The notes beneath the pieces are model-generated. The model had not been told where the DNA came from. It made no database searches and saw nothing but the letters and a program-made list of their open reading frames with translations. From contig OX463788.1 in NCBI GenBank assembly GCA_949825025.1, positions 19,905,799 to 19,969,798 on the forward strand: a stretch of 64,000 nucleotides of DNA. Reading direction: 5' to 3'. Both the position numbers and the translations under genes were made by a program. This stretch comes from Siphlonurus alternatus (taxonomy: Eukaryota > Arthropoda > Insecta > Ephemeroptera > Siphlonuridae). The stretch's first letter is position 1. Every line of letters begins with the position of its first letter. Of the stretch, positions 12,953 to 24,545 are shown one piece after another.

Positions 12953-13550
12953 GCTATAGTAGAACCAACATATGGTCAGCGCTGTCACTTTGACATGGCA
13001 GATAAGTCAGGAATGCATACGAAAGTCTGAAGAAACAGACAGGTGGAATGGATAATATGATTTTATGATTTACATTATTAATAAAATACTTCAATTTTTT
13101 ATGCGTTATTATACGGCGACCTTATAAGAAAAGTACGTGTTAGGAAAATAAATATTTTATTTTACGTATTTTTGAACTGATTTATACTAACACATAACTC
13201 CCACTATTCCACCTCTTTTTCTTAATATCTTTTCTTCAAGGTTTGAAATTGTTCGCGGCTTCCTGAGACAAGATATAAAGAAAATGAGGTGGAATAGTGG
13301 GAGTAATGTGATAGAATAAATCAGTTTAAAAACAGGTAAAATTAAAATATTTGTTTTCCTGACACATACTTTTTTTATAAGGTCGCCGTATAATAACGCA
13401 TAAGAATATTGAAGTATTTTATAAATGTAAATCATAACATAATATTATCCATCCCACCTGCCTGTCTCTTCAGACTTTTTTATGCATTCCTGGCTTATCT
13501 GCCATGTCAAAGTGACAGCGCTGACCATATGATGGTTCTACTATAACATC
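12953..13550. mobile_element. 0.6 kb fold-back element
   Basis: The two halves are inverted copies. TATAGTAGAACCAACATATGG with the GACATGGCAGATAAG region on the left mirrors the sequence ending CCATATGATGGTTCTACTATA on the right. The inner arms meet around 13240-13290 (CCCACTATTCCACCTC against GAGGTGGAATAGTGGG). No coding capacity. Confidence 0.85.
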
Positions 13551-13740
13551 GTCTATAATTTTGTTCCGAACGCGTTGGACGCTTTTAAAATTGTTCGATC
13601 ACAACGCGTTGTAATGATTTTCATATATATGTTCTGAACGCACTGGGCTCAAATTGTTTTGATCCCAACGTGTTCTGAATTTTGCTTATGTGCCCAACGC
13701 GTTGGAAATGATGTTGTAGTCCCAAAGTTTTCAGACGGGT
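13551..13740. repeat. Short cluster of CAACGCGTTG-like palindromes
   Basis: Variants of CAACGCGTTGG/GAACGCGTTGG occur five times at roughly 40-60-bp spacing (near 13570, 13604, 13635, 13668 and 13697). Function unknown. Confidence 0.6.
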
Positions 13741-14193
13741 ACATTTTGACTCTAAAGTATATACGCTGATGACGTCAACGTATACCTTGCTTATCTAAAT
13801 ACATGTGCATGATATTTTTTTCGGAAGGTATGCGCTGCCAATCGGAAGTTATACGGCCTAAAATATTGATTTTGAGAAAAAATCGTTTTAGGTGTGATCA
13901 TTATACATTCAGAGAATAAATAATAATAAATATTAATATAAGCGATTTTTTTTTAATTTTTAAAAATTGATTAATTAACTTATTTGGTATAATATAATAT
14001 ATTATTATAACGCTTTTAATGAACTGGCTCGGTAGTATTAATTCTATGTTGTTTTTTGTTGTTTTTCCTTGTGGGGAAGGGGTGCAAATAAAATTGCATT
14101 TAAAATAAAGAAAGTGAAAATTATGTCCGTGCACTACTAGTAGCTACTTTGAAAATCGAGTTGTAGTTAAAGTAGTAAATTTTTATAACATCT
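13741..14193. other. Unannotated AT-rich DNA
   Basis: No gene, RNA or element end seen between the CAACGCGTTG cluster and the TIR at 14194. Confidence 0.5.
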
Positions 14194-14754
14194 TGTACAC
14201 CCAACGCCAAATTTAATGCAAAAATCTCGGGGAAGGGACCCTATATTATACAACCAACAACCAGGACTACCATGATATGATTTACCTGTCACTCATGAAA
14301 AACGAAGAGGATTGACATGGCAGAATGGTGACCTTTGTTGCTGATAATGAGTTACATGACGATTTTTATCATGCGACGCGACGCGAATAATGCGCACTTG
14401 CTGCAACATCCATTGGCGGCCATATTTGGCGATTAAAAAAAGAGCTTCGCAATTAACGCGATTTCGTTGCAGCAACCTGCATGGCGAATTCGCTCGCCGC
14501 ATAGGATTTCACAGCTTGTGTGACAAAATCGCGTCGCATCGCCGTTGTCGCCATCTGAATCCGCCTTTACACTTTCATTTGTTGCATTGTTTCCCAAAAA
14601 AAACGCAGGAAAAGCGGTAAAGTGACGCATTAACAATATCAAAGGTCACCTGCTCGTGAGTGACAGGTAACTCTTCATCGTGATGGTCCTAGCTGTTACA
14701 AGCATAGACTTGCTTTTCCGAGATTTTCGCATTAGATTTGGCGTTGGGTGTACA
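14194..14754. mobile_element. TIR element with a nested second element
   Basis: TGTACACCCAACGCCAAATT on the left mirrors ATTTGGCGTTGGGTGTACA on the right. The inverted match continues inward (AATGCAAAAATCTCGG). The middle, 14350-14563, is a copy of the element at 63584-63805, so this is another nest. Confidence 0.82.
14350..14563. mobile_element. 0.2 kb fold-back MITE nested in 14194-14754
   Basis: Shares long identity with 63584-63805, including CATGCGACGC, AATAATGCGCACTTGCTG and GGATTTCACAG. The ends CATGACGATTTTTATCATGC and GTTGTCGCCATCTGAATCC are the TIRs. The left TIR is shortened relative to the other copy. Confidence 0.8.
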
Positions 14755-15348
14755 GTACATTTACACACATACACACACACATATTATGTATATCTATGTA
14801 GTCTATGTACACGATTGGCGGGATTGGAAATCTCGACCAACCAAAAAATTCGCTACATATTTCATTTTCCGATTTACTAAGAAATTCTTAGTAATATTGT
14901 ATTTGGTAACATCTTTTTTGCTGTTTTTTCATTTATTATTTTTATCATAAGAAATTCTTAGTCAGAGCTAATCAGAAAATTCGAAATTTCAGTTCCGAAA
15001 CTATATTCCGACAATCATGTATATACATGACTTATGCATGTATTGTAATATATAGAAGTAAATGATTATTATTGTTTATAAATGTTTTAGAAATTTATAT
15101 AATTTAAATGTTATAATAAAAGCAAACCAACTCAAGAGAAAAGCAGCATTTTAATTTTATTTCATTCTATATTGAATAATAAAAAAATTATTTGCATGGA
15201 TGCACAAGAATGCTATAAGCAGCAGTACCAACAGCAATATATAGCCTAGAATGGAGGTCTTTACAGTTTCGCTTCTCAAGTCAATATTGATTCGAATATG
15301 ACGTCACTTCGAGATAATAGGCTGCCTTACTCTATCATAATATATAAA

Positions 15349-15416
<68 letters not shown>

Positions 15417-15567
15417 TGTATAAAACTTAGGCAATTCTTTATAGCTATAATATACAGCCAACCCTGTTTCTTTTCTTATTTTTTTTTTATATATATTATA
15501 TGACAAAGTTCTATAGACGAACAAGACATGGGTAATTATTGAGAAAATAATTATTTTATGAAATATG

Positions 15568-15599
<32 letters not shown>

Positions 15600-15874
15600 A
15601 ATTGTACATTATATTATATAGCAAATGATGTAATATATGTGATAGTCATTCATTTGTTATGAAATTAATTTCTAATAATGATAACAATAATGAAAATACA
15701 GTATAAACATTTCAATTTTACGACAGCACATATACAGAGCTAAAAATATAAAATATAAGCTCAAAGTGACGTTGAGCACTTAGCACTTAATTATGAAAAT
15801 ATGAAATTTTGCGCTCATATTTTATACCATATATACCATATATGGTATAATATATAATATATATTATATATATA

Positions 15875-15927
<53 letters not shown>

Positions 15928-16367
15928 GGCTGAATATCAGTCTACTCTTGATGCTTTTGACATCTTATATTCCAGAGATTTAAACAACTTATTTTTTTTT
16001 CAGATGTCTCGATACGTATTTTCAGCAGTCAGTATAATATATTATTCAAAATGAATTAAGTTATCTAAGAAATTACAACAGGCACTACTGACGAATGATA
16101 AGATCAAGCTCACCAGAAACAACCAACCAACAGGAATGGAGGAGCTTTGGTGAATTTCTCTATAAATTTTCAGTTATACATTAGTTTTGTCAGTGCATAA
16201 GAATACCTGAAAATCAAAGATACTTAATTCAGGTATTAAGAATTGAAATTATACTGAAAGTCTGAAAGTCATCTGAAAAAAATATGTAACATAAAATAAA
16301 TTCAGTCAAAAAATTCTAAGTGAAGTATCTTCTTAAAGGAGGGAAACTGCTTCAATTTTTATATTTT

Positions 16368-16401
<34 letters not shown>

Positions 16402-16683
16402 ATCACCATGCGCCTCACAATGTCAGTTGTAAATACCTTATATTGGTCTCACTGTTCTCAGAATATATTGTAATCACCACACAACTTATGAGAAATTATA
16501 TGTGTATTATTTCACTGAAATAAAAGATATGTCCTGCGAAACAATGCTTCACTATACATTTCGTCACGAATATTGGCTGATTACTGTATCGATAATCTGT
16601 TTAGTTTTTTAATCATAAACTGCCCGAGTGAAACGCATATAATTACTGGAAAATTACATATTAATATATGAAAGTACATTATG
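14755..16683. other. AT-rich DNA with TA and poly-A tracts
   Basis: TA-dinucleotide runs lie at about 15355-15414, 15570-15600 and 15830-15910, the last followed by a T run. An A run lies at about 16371-16398. A direct repeat AAGAAATTCTTAG occurs at 14879 and 14949. No gene recognised. Confidence 0.6.
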
Positions 16684-16800
16684 TCTGTTGGTAAATACAC
16701 AATCAGAAAGAATCGATTATTTGTGATGAACCTTATGTTCCATGTACAGAAGGTTCATCACAAATAATCGATTCTTTCTGATTGTGTATTTACGAACAGA
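16684..16800. repeat. Near-perfect 51-bp-arm hairpin
   Basis: TCTGTTGGTAAATACACAAT at 16684 is mirrored by ATTGTGTATTTACGAACAGA ending at 16800. The arms pair almost perfectly around a loop of about 15 bp. It could be a young fold-back MITE or a hairpin RNA precursor. The sequence alone does not decide. Confidence 0.8.
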
Positions 16801-16985
16801 CCTATTATGTATTACAATTTTTTAAATTTTGATTTCAGCATCAACCGTATAAAACCAACCAGACTACTACACCCGATATTTCCATCCCTCTCCCTCCCTT
16901 TGTTTTTTTTTTCTTTTTTTTAGTGGATGGACAACCGTACGTTTTCGTACGGTTTATTTTCTACATGTATATAATATAATATATA

Positions 16986-18659
16986 TGTTGGCACCAAAGC
17001 CCGAAAAAAATGCGCACACCTAGATGTGCCTCTAGAAATTTGAGCAAAGCCCGAAATTAACAAATATTTCGGGCTTTGCTCATTTAAATTTGATCATTTC
17101 TAGAAGTGCTCAAATCGAAAAAAGAAAAAAGCAAACCCCGACGAGAAGTTTTATTTTGGGCTTTGCTCATTTAAATTTTATCATTTCTAGAAGTGCCCAA
17201 CTCGAAAAAAGCAAACCCCGACGAGAAGTTTTATTTCGGGCTTTGCTCACTATTTTGATCATTCCTAGAAGTGCTCAAAGCAAAATGAAAAATAATAATT
17301 AGAAATAGCAATAAAATAATAGTAAAACAATAAAATTATGTAAATTTAATAATACTTTAATTATATCACTTTTTTAATTAATTGATGAGAATACAAATTT
17401 AACATTAATAGCGTGTATAGTATTTTTTATTTTTTTTTTTGTAATAATACACATCTTTCTGTATTATTCAAGTCATATTGAAAAAATACGATTTTGTCAC
17501 ACTGAGAGACACTTTAATTTTTTTATTATTATAATTTTTTTATAATTAAAGGGTATGATTATATTCTGGCAATGAATTCCAGGTTGCAGATGAACGATTT
17601 CTAAGTTCAGACGACGTACCACACATGAAAAAGAAAAGAGTCTCTCAGATCAGCAGCAGCATTAGCAAATTCAAAGCAAGGTTTTGTGTTTTGCAACTGC
17701 AAGAAAAGTTGTCAATCTTATACATGTTGTGCAAAGAAAAAAATTAGATGAAATTTAAAATGCCATGATAGTAATCCTTGCAAAAATATAAATCAAGTTC
17801 AGGTAATAATGAGATCAGGTGATAATCAGGTATAAAAATGATTTATTTTGCATGCTTATTTATTTTATTATTTTTTTTTAATTGGTAGGTTTGGTACTAT
17901 CGTGAGGAGCTCTTTGCTTCTTAGCAATTAAGTTCTATAAATTAAGCCAAAATGATTTTATAGTATATAAGCTGTAAAAAAAAAAGATTTAAATTAACTA
18001 ACATATGCAATATTAATATAAAAAGTGTGACAAAATCGCATTTCTCAGTATGACTTGAATAATTCAGAAAGAAATGTTTTAATAAAAAAATAATATACAT
18101 GATGCACGCTATGCTAAAATGTTAAATTTGTATTTTTGTCAATTAATTAAAAAAGTGATGTAATTAAAATATTATTAATTTTATAATATTTTATTGTTTT
18201 ATTATTTATTACAAATTATTACTAATACAATAATACGGCACAATTTCTAATTATTAATTTTCATTTTGCTTAGGAGCACTCCTAGAAATGATCAAAACAG
18301 TGAGCAAAGCCCGAAATAAAACTTACCGTCGGGGTTTGCATTTTTCGAGTTGAGCACTTGTCTTCTAGAAATGATCAAATTTAAATGAGCAAACCCCGAA
18401 ATAAAACTTCTCGTCGGGGTTTGATTTTTTCGATTTGAGCACTTCTAGAAATGATCAAATTTAAATGAGCAAAGCGCGAAATAAAACTTCTTGTCGGGCT
18501 TTGATTTTTTCGATTTGAGCACTTCTAGAAATTATCAAATTTAAATGAGCAAAGCCCGAAATATTAGTTAATTTCGGGCTTTGCTCAAATCGCTAGGGGC
18601 ACACCTAGATGTGCGCATTTTTTTCGGGCTTTGCCCGAAATCGGGCTTTGGTGCCGACA
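16986..18659. mobile_element. 1.7 kb fold-back element with subterminal repeats
   Basis: Ends TGTTGGCACCAAAGCCCGA and the mirrored TCGGGCTTTGGTGCCGACA. TA sits on both sides. Behind each end are three to four copies of a roughly 70-bp unit (GGGCTTTGCTCATTTAAATT, then GATCATTTCTAGAAGTGCTC) in opposite orientations. Inner arms also pair (ATTTTGTCACACTGAGAG near 17490 against GTGACAAAATCGCATTTCTC near 18030). A small unpaired centre at about 17580-17870 holds a cysteine-rich coding remnant. Confidence 0.85.
17682..17800 (+). pseudogene. Cysteine-rich remnant of a transposon protein
   Basis: One frame reads FCNCKKSCQSYTCCAKKK, then a stop, then CHDSNPCKN. The spacing of Cys and His (CxC, xxxC, CC, CHxxxxxC) resembles the cysteine-rich tail found in several animal transposon-encoded proteins, in which a CKKxC block is followed by a CHxxxxC block. 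The in-frame stop and short length show it is dead. The family assignment is tentative. It is the only coding-like trace in the 16986-18659 element. Confidence 0.4.
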
Positions 18660-18866
18660 TATATATCAAATTAATCTCCCGCAGACAGAATATACAGATA
18701 TTGAATAATCTGGGAAACCTTGCTGAAACCATCCAATAAGGATGGTCTACAGGGGCGTAGACAAGGGGGGAAGGGTTAATAGATGTTACCCCCCCCCCCC
18801 TTGAGAGCTGAACCTTAGTACATTTAAAAGGGAAAAAAATAACAATAATAAAAAAAAAATAATAAT

Positions 18867-19280
18867 GTGGGAGGTGTGGTGCAGTGCGCTTGACCGGGTC
18901 TCGTCAGATCACCGAAGTCGAACAACGCTGAGCGTAGTAGATGGGTGACCATTTTTAACAAAAACTACGTACGTTTCCCAACCCAGGGATAAATCGTTGT
19001 GCTTTTCCACTCTGTGGTGTCCTTGGCTTTGGACCATTGCACTTTTGGTTTATTGACAAAAGCTATAATAGTGTCCATCTTGGCTGAGGTTTCGACGTTT
19101 TCCTGAGTCGCAGGCAAATATGCCGGGATGGATTGCAAGGTAATGGCCGCCGGTGGCCGCCCCCGTTCCGGAAGAGCCCTCGAAACGCTCAAGTTAGGAT
19201 TTCGGAAGGTTCCGGTTACAAAGTAGTAGTAAGTAATTAAGTAATTAGTAAGTAAAAGTACCCAATATGGTTTGATAAAA
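18867..19280 (+). mobile_element. 5S-headed SINE
   Basis: The leader GGGAGGTGTGGTGCAGTGCG is followed by a 5S rRNA-like head (GATCACCGAAGTCGAACAACG, then GATGGGTGACCATTTTTAAC) and the body with GTCCATCTTGGCTGAGGTTT. The tail runs into AGTAAGTAATTAAGTAATTAG. A run of C lies just upstream at 18786-18800. Confidence 0.8.
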
Positions 19281-19850
19281 AAAAATGTTGAAATCCTGTT
19301 ATGACAATATGAAAAATGTTGTAAAATATTTAACAAAGACGCCCTTTGAAAAAGCACCATGACCTTGATGTTAATGAAATATATAAAGAGGTATCAATCA
19401 CCCAATAAAAGAAAGTGCATGATAAATATTTTGAGCTAAAAAAGGAGTGTCTTAGTTTATGAAGGCAAATTTATTTCACGTAAAAAATTAAGAAACTCGA
19501 AAGGGTAGTTTCTAGTATTTTTGGTGTATCTTTTTCAGAGTACGCACTTGTAGATAAACTTTTAAGTTGGACCAGGGTCGTGAACATTTTACTGCTATGA
19601 ATATTTCCAGTCGTACTTTTAGATAGGGGGATTAATTACAGCAACAATTTGCAACAAACTCATTTTTAACTTATGCATGTGACCTTAGTGTTAATTTAAA
19701 TTGAATTGGTCACAACTTTTATGTACATGCAGTACACCAAAATTTTGTTTTTGACACCAGTATATTGGGTGTGTGAATCCGACTTTGACATCTTATCTTA
19801 AAGGAAGGATGCAGCGTGTGGTACAATACATGATAAAGACAAATCCGAGT
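19281..19850. other. Unannotated sequence between two SINEs
   Basis: No gene, RNA or element end recognised. Confidence 0.45.
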
Positions 19851-20195
19851 TCAAGCGTGGCGCAGTGCATTGACCGGTTCTCGTTAGATCACCGAAGTCA
19901 AGCAATGTCGAGCGTGGTACGTACTTGGATGGGTGACCGTTTCAATGAAAAATCATGAAGCTCCCTCCCTGGGGTAAATTCGTCTCGCTTTCCACCCAGT
20001 GCAGTGATGATGCACTTGTGTGTAGTTTCGCAGGCTTTGGACATCGCTTTGATCCATTGATAAAAAGTTAAGGTATCCGTCCTGCCTGAGGTTTTCCACG
20101 GTTCCCTCAATCTCACCTCAGCAAATGCTGGGACGCGTAACAGGCCGTGGCCACCATCTGTTCCCTACCTTATCCCTACCTATTACCCCGCCGCG
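19851..20195 (+). mobile_element. 5S-headed SINE fused to a LINE fragment
   Basis: The 5S-like head has GATCACCGAAGTCAAGCAAT and TGGATGGGTGACCGTTTCAA. The body includes CCACGGTTCCCTCAATCTC and AACAGGCCGTGGCCACCATC. The SINE runs directly into reverse-transcriptase coding sequence near 20195 without a poly-A or other tail. The SINE may therefore have been interrupted by, or co-transcribed with, the LINE. Confidence 0.8.
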
Positions 20196-20898
20196 AGCTG
20201 TAAATCATATGTCTCTTAATGCATCTAAGAGTATGTACATCAGATTGACCAGGTCTCCCACTCCACTTGCTACATCATACTTATTGGGGCCTTTGCCTAT
20301 TCCAGAACAATCTCAGTTTAAATTCCTTGGTGTTACTATTTCAACAGATTTAAAATGGAATGTTCAAACGGAAATAGTTCGTAAAAAGTCAATACAAACA
20401 TTGGGTATGATATCTCGTAGTTTTAGGAGTGGAAGGCTTAAAGCTAAAAGAGTCCTGTATCTGGCCTTAGTGAGATCTCTCTTAACGTATGGTGTGCCTG
20501 CTTGGCACCCTACTTCTATTACTAATATTGAGACGCTTGAGAGAGTCCAGAGCAGAGCAACTCGGTTGATACTTGGATACAAAATATATGGAAGGGATTG
20601 TGTTGGTAGGGTGAAAAGACTTGAAAGGTGTAACTTGCAGCCTATCCCTAGTGTACTTGACTCCATTGATATGAAGTTTATGTTTAAATGTTTGACTGGG
20701 TATTATGATTTTCATGTGTTTGGTCCTGAGAGAGTCATAGTAAGAAATCGTAAAGATGGCTTGCGTGGAGGGTCTGTTACTCTCACATTTCCTAAGGCCT
20801 ATTCTGATGCTTACCTATGTTCAACTTTCCCAAGGCTAATTAGAGCTTTTAACAAGCTGCCTGTCGAGACGAGAAATTTATACCTTGATAATTTGTAG
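20196..20898 (+). pseudogene. 5'-truncated LINE, C-terminal reverse-transcriptase region
   Basis: The open frame (in frame from within the SINE at 20125) encodes the thumb and C-terminal part of a non-LTR reverse transcriptase. The block FKFLGVTISTDLKWN is followed by a LYLALVRSLLTYGVPAWHP block and LERVQSRATRLIL, the usual order after the catalytic palm in Jockey/CR1/L2-type elements. The catalytic FADD region and the endonuclease are missing, so it cannot act alone. The frame is open to the stop at 20896, which suggests a fairly young copy. The clade is not certain. Confidence 0.85.
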
Positions 20899-21154
20899 CA
20901 TATTCTTTGTTTTTATGTTAATAAATCATTAACGTATTTGTATATATTGTTGTATTTATGACGAAGTAGTTTATTTTATTGTGTGTAAAATGTCTGATAA
21001 ATTTTAACTTATTTTTGGGTGACTTGACACTTAGTGAATGGGATCCCCTTTTTGAGTCACCCATTGAGCATTATGTATTAAAATGTATCACTGTGTATTA
21101 TGTTCTTTTGCTCAATAAACATTTATATTATTATTATATTATTAAGCTCTTACG
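20899..21154 (+). mobile_element. 3' UTR and tail of the LINE
   Basis: Contains a stem-loop whose arms are GGGTGACT (21018) and AGTCACCC (21056), a common kind of LINE 3' recognition structure. It then has CTCAATAAACATTTA and an (ATT)n tail. A hAT element inserted just downstream at 21163. Confidence 0.75.
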
Positions 21155-21162
21155 TGTGTATC

Positions 21163-22683
21163 CAGTGCTGTAGCCGTACTAGAACGCGGGGGAACGGCGT
21201 TCCCCCTAGAAAAATGTCCGAGGATGGTCGATCAGGAGGACGTAGTTCAAATCTGACCAAATAAAATATAAAAAACAATAAAAAAATTTGCATGAAAAAT
21301 TCTCATTTCTTTACTGCAAAATAACAAAAAGCTTCTACTGTGAGGTATTTAACCTGGAAAAATTCCTATATATTGTTGAAGCCTCTCCAGGAAGTCACCT
21401 GAGGAAGGTTTGACAGCTACTAATAGTATCAAATGCACCTCTATGCCTGCGGGCTATGGACGCTTCGTACGTACGTAAAATGACAGCACTTAGCTATAGA
21501 GCTGATTTCTGTTTATGTTTACGTGAGGCGGGAGAGGGGTTTCCCTATACTAACACATTGCGAAGGGGGCGCAGGAGGGAGGGAAAAGAGAAAGTTTTGA
21601 CAGGCCAGATTATACAGTGAGCATAGGCAAAATGACGAAAAAAAATTATAAAAAATACTTTTAACAGTTTTTTGGCGGTGAGATTTTTTTTATGGGTTCT
21701 ATCGTGTACTGTTAAAGTATTATTAAAGTATTTAAACTTGATTTATTTTATTAAGTTAAGTAAAAAATTATTGTACACTTTGTTTATATGCTAGTCCGTG
21801 GATTCTGGCCCTCCTCGCGTGACGTCAGCGCAATCCCCTCTATATTATTTAATATTTCATAACAATAATAATCCTCAACTTGCAAAAAAAAAAAAAAAAT
21901 AAAAATCTTACCCTAAACTCCCACCCCTTTATATTAATGAAGATTCATGAAGAGGTCAGCATTCTAAACTGTGTATCGAGGACAGTCTGCGTCACTCTGC
22001 GACAAAACTTCGCAAAAGTCACGTCTCATAGAGTTTACTTGCGAGTTTTGACAGTGAGCGTGCATGATATTTTTTAAATATGTATAATTAACCAAATTAA
22101 TATATATTATAAAATAGTATGTTGTGTACTATTATATCGTGAATTGTGAGTGAAAAATGCATAATTTGATTAAAAAAGAATGAATAAATAGAAGTAGTGG
22201 TAATACAAACTGCATGTGTAAAATAATATAATTATATGTATATATTATACTGTAGCTTTAAAATGAAAAGGCCAAAGACAATCTTCAGTTTCTGCTCTAA
22301 AAGACAAAAAAGTGATGCTAATATACAAGAAACAGTAACAAAAAAATAACACTGTAGAACCGATAAGCTACAAATATTTTTATGTTTTTTTTAACAATAA
22401 TAATGTGCATGCTATTTTAAGTGAAATATCATTTTTGCCCATAAAATTAAAATATTGAATTATGCGAAATATGTAAATTAATAAGATATTTTTAAATAAT
22501 GCAAATATAATTTCACTCATAATTACGAAATTTTATTCAGAAAAAAAAACTGTCACGGCCCCTTTTCCAAAAAAATTTCGCCTCCGGCGGGGTCCCCCCC
22601 CCCAAGCCGCCGCTTCGCGGCCGAGAAGGAACCCGATAGGGCTACTGCGTTCCCCCTAGGAAAATATTGGGACTACAGCACTG
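21163..22683. mobile_element. 1.5 kb hAT element, TSD TGTGTATC
   Basis: The TIRs are CAGTGCTGTAGCC and, reversed, CAGTGCTGTAGTCC. TGTGTATC is present at 21155-21162 and again at 22684-22691, an exact 8-bp duplication. Inward of the TIR both ends carry GCGTTCCCCCTAG-like sequence. No intact transposase is visible, so it is non-autonomous. It landed just beyond the tail of the LINE at 20196. Confidence 0.92.
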
Positions 22684-22691
22684 TGTGTATC

Positions 22692-24272
22692 CTTGTAAAA
22701 AAAAAAAAATAAATAAATAAAAAATTTGTATGCTGCACAATACGAAATATTATATAGTTGAAAGTGCCATGTTCCAACTATCAGGTATTATAATAATATA
22801 TGCTATATTGTGTGAAGTGTTGTGACAATACCATAAAGAAAATACTTTTTATGTTTTACGTGAAAACAATTAAACAATTACAAACAAAGAAAGAAATTAA
22901 AAATACAATACGTGTACTAAAAATTTAAGAAATAAGTGCATGCTTAATACTTTTTCATTCATCCTTTCTCTTCATATTTAGTAAATTTAAGTCATTAATT
23001 GTATAATTAACAGTTTAATTGAATTCATCTAAATTTAAAAGTATTGTACATTCTGTATAACAATATATAGGTTATAGGTTCAATTTTAATAGTGTATATA
23101 ATGTTTACGTACAAGCATTACAGATCTTAATTAGTTTACGTGCATAGATTCGACTGCGCGCGGCGATCGTCTTTTGCTTTAATCCATCCATCAATGCCCA
23201 CTGTATCAGTGGGCATTGCATCCATGGCATACATACGGCTATAGTCAGATTTATATGATATTCCCTCCGGAAGTAGCCGGAAGTGTAAGGTTTCTGGTCT
23301 ATCAATTCGTATTTCAGTGTTGCAGTTTTACACATATAGAGCCAGTACTTGCACTGCAAACCTCTATGTTAAGATTAAAAAATAATTTACAAATAGAAGA
23401 GCAGCAAACTTCACACTTCCGGCTGCTTTCGGATGGAATATCATATAAATTTGACAGTTAGACAGTCTCGAAGCTCATAGAGCGTCATAGAGTCTACAGG
23501 TAATCTAAGATCTGTTAGACTGTATTATTCAAATAAAAAATCAAATTAATCTGGAATTAATCTGGAAATTATAGTTATATCATTCCTACATCCAATGTAA
23601 CATATTGTTTATTGTAAAACAACTGGTTATATAGAGACCAAAAAGGCATGCTTGCCTCAACTCTCGCCATATAAAGGCGTTTAAATAAATATAAAAATCA
23701 TATAATATATATATATTATATTAGACATTAAATTTTGATAAAGTTTCATTAGTTGTTTGCAATACGTACTGTACATTTTTTTGCGACGGGCAATTAGCTC
23801 AACAAACTTAATTAATTTTCTTATTATCGTGCTTGTGTTTATGGCACTACATTGCCATTATACTATTATGGTCTCTGATATAATAATGATGACACTCGTA
23901 CTGTTTTATTTGAGTAAACCGCGCCAAAAGTGACGAACAATTTTGAAGAACAAACTAAAACAACCCATACAGACATCTGCAATATTTTAGAATATTAATA
24001 ATTTAAAATTAATCTAACCTTTTCACGATAAAACGCACAGGTAGAGATGCTCGGCGATAGCTTGCCTGTAAAATATTTCAACAAATGCTTGTGAAATTTA
24101 TTGATAAACAAAGGAAAAAAGGAGTAATATAATGCTTGCTATCGTAAGAATATCCTAGTACTGGCAGCTGGCACAGAGCGTTCACAGACTTGCCAACTTG
24201 CTAACACCGCCGCAGAAAAGCTTCAACATTATAGGAAACATTTTTGTACACTATAATAGTGTATTATATCTT
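22692..24272. other. Unannotated AT-rich DNA with a fold-back segment
   Basis: At 23246-23290 and 23410-23456 there are inverted copies (TTTATATGATATTCCCTCCG against ATGGAATATCATATAAATTT). A short hairpin (AATGCCCACTG against CAGTGGGCATT) lies at 23192-23219. Overlapping frames on both strands here are by-products of this palindrome. No host gene recognised. Confidence 0.6.
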
Positions 24273-24545
24273 GAAACCTCCAGGCGCGGATCGAAGGGGG
24301 GGGGGGGGGGGGCCAAAAGGCCCCAAAATACATTGAAGGTATTATTAGTCTTTTATTAAACACAAATTAAAAATGTACATACAAAATACATAATATTAGA
24401 AATATACATTATAAAATAACACTGTAATAGAACCACATAAAACACACATACAAACTATAATATAATAGTTACAGAATAATAGAAAATTATAATAAAAGAA
24501 TATAAAAATAAAATATTACCACCCCCACCCATCGCCCCCTCTCTA

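Noticed and set aside
23105..23461. Overlapping frames on both strands
   Set aside because: They sit in a fold-back segment and match no family.
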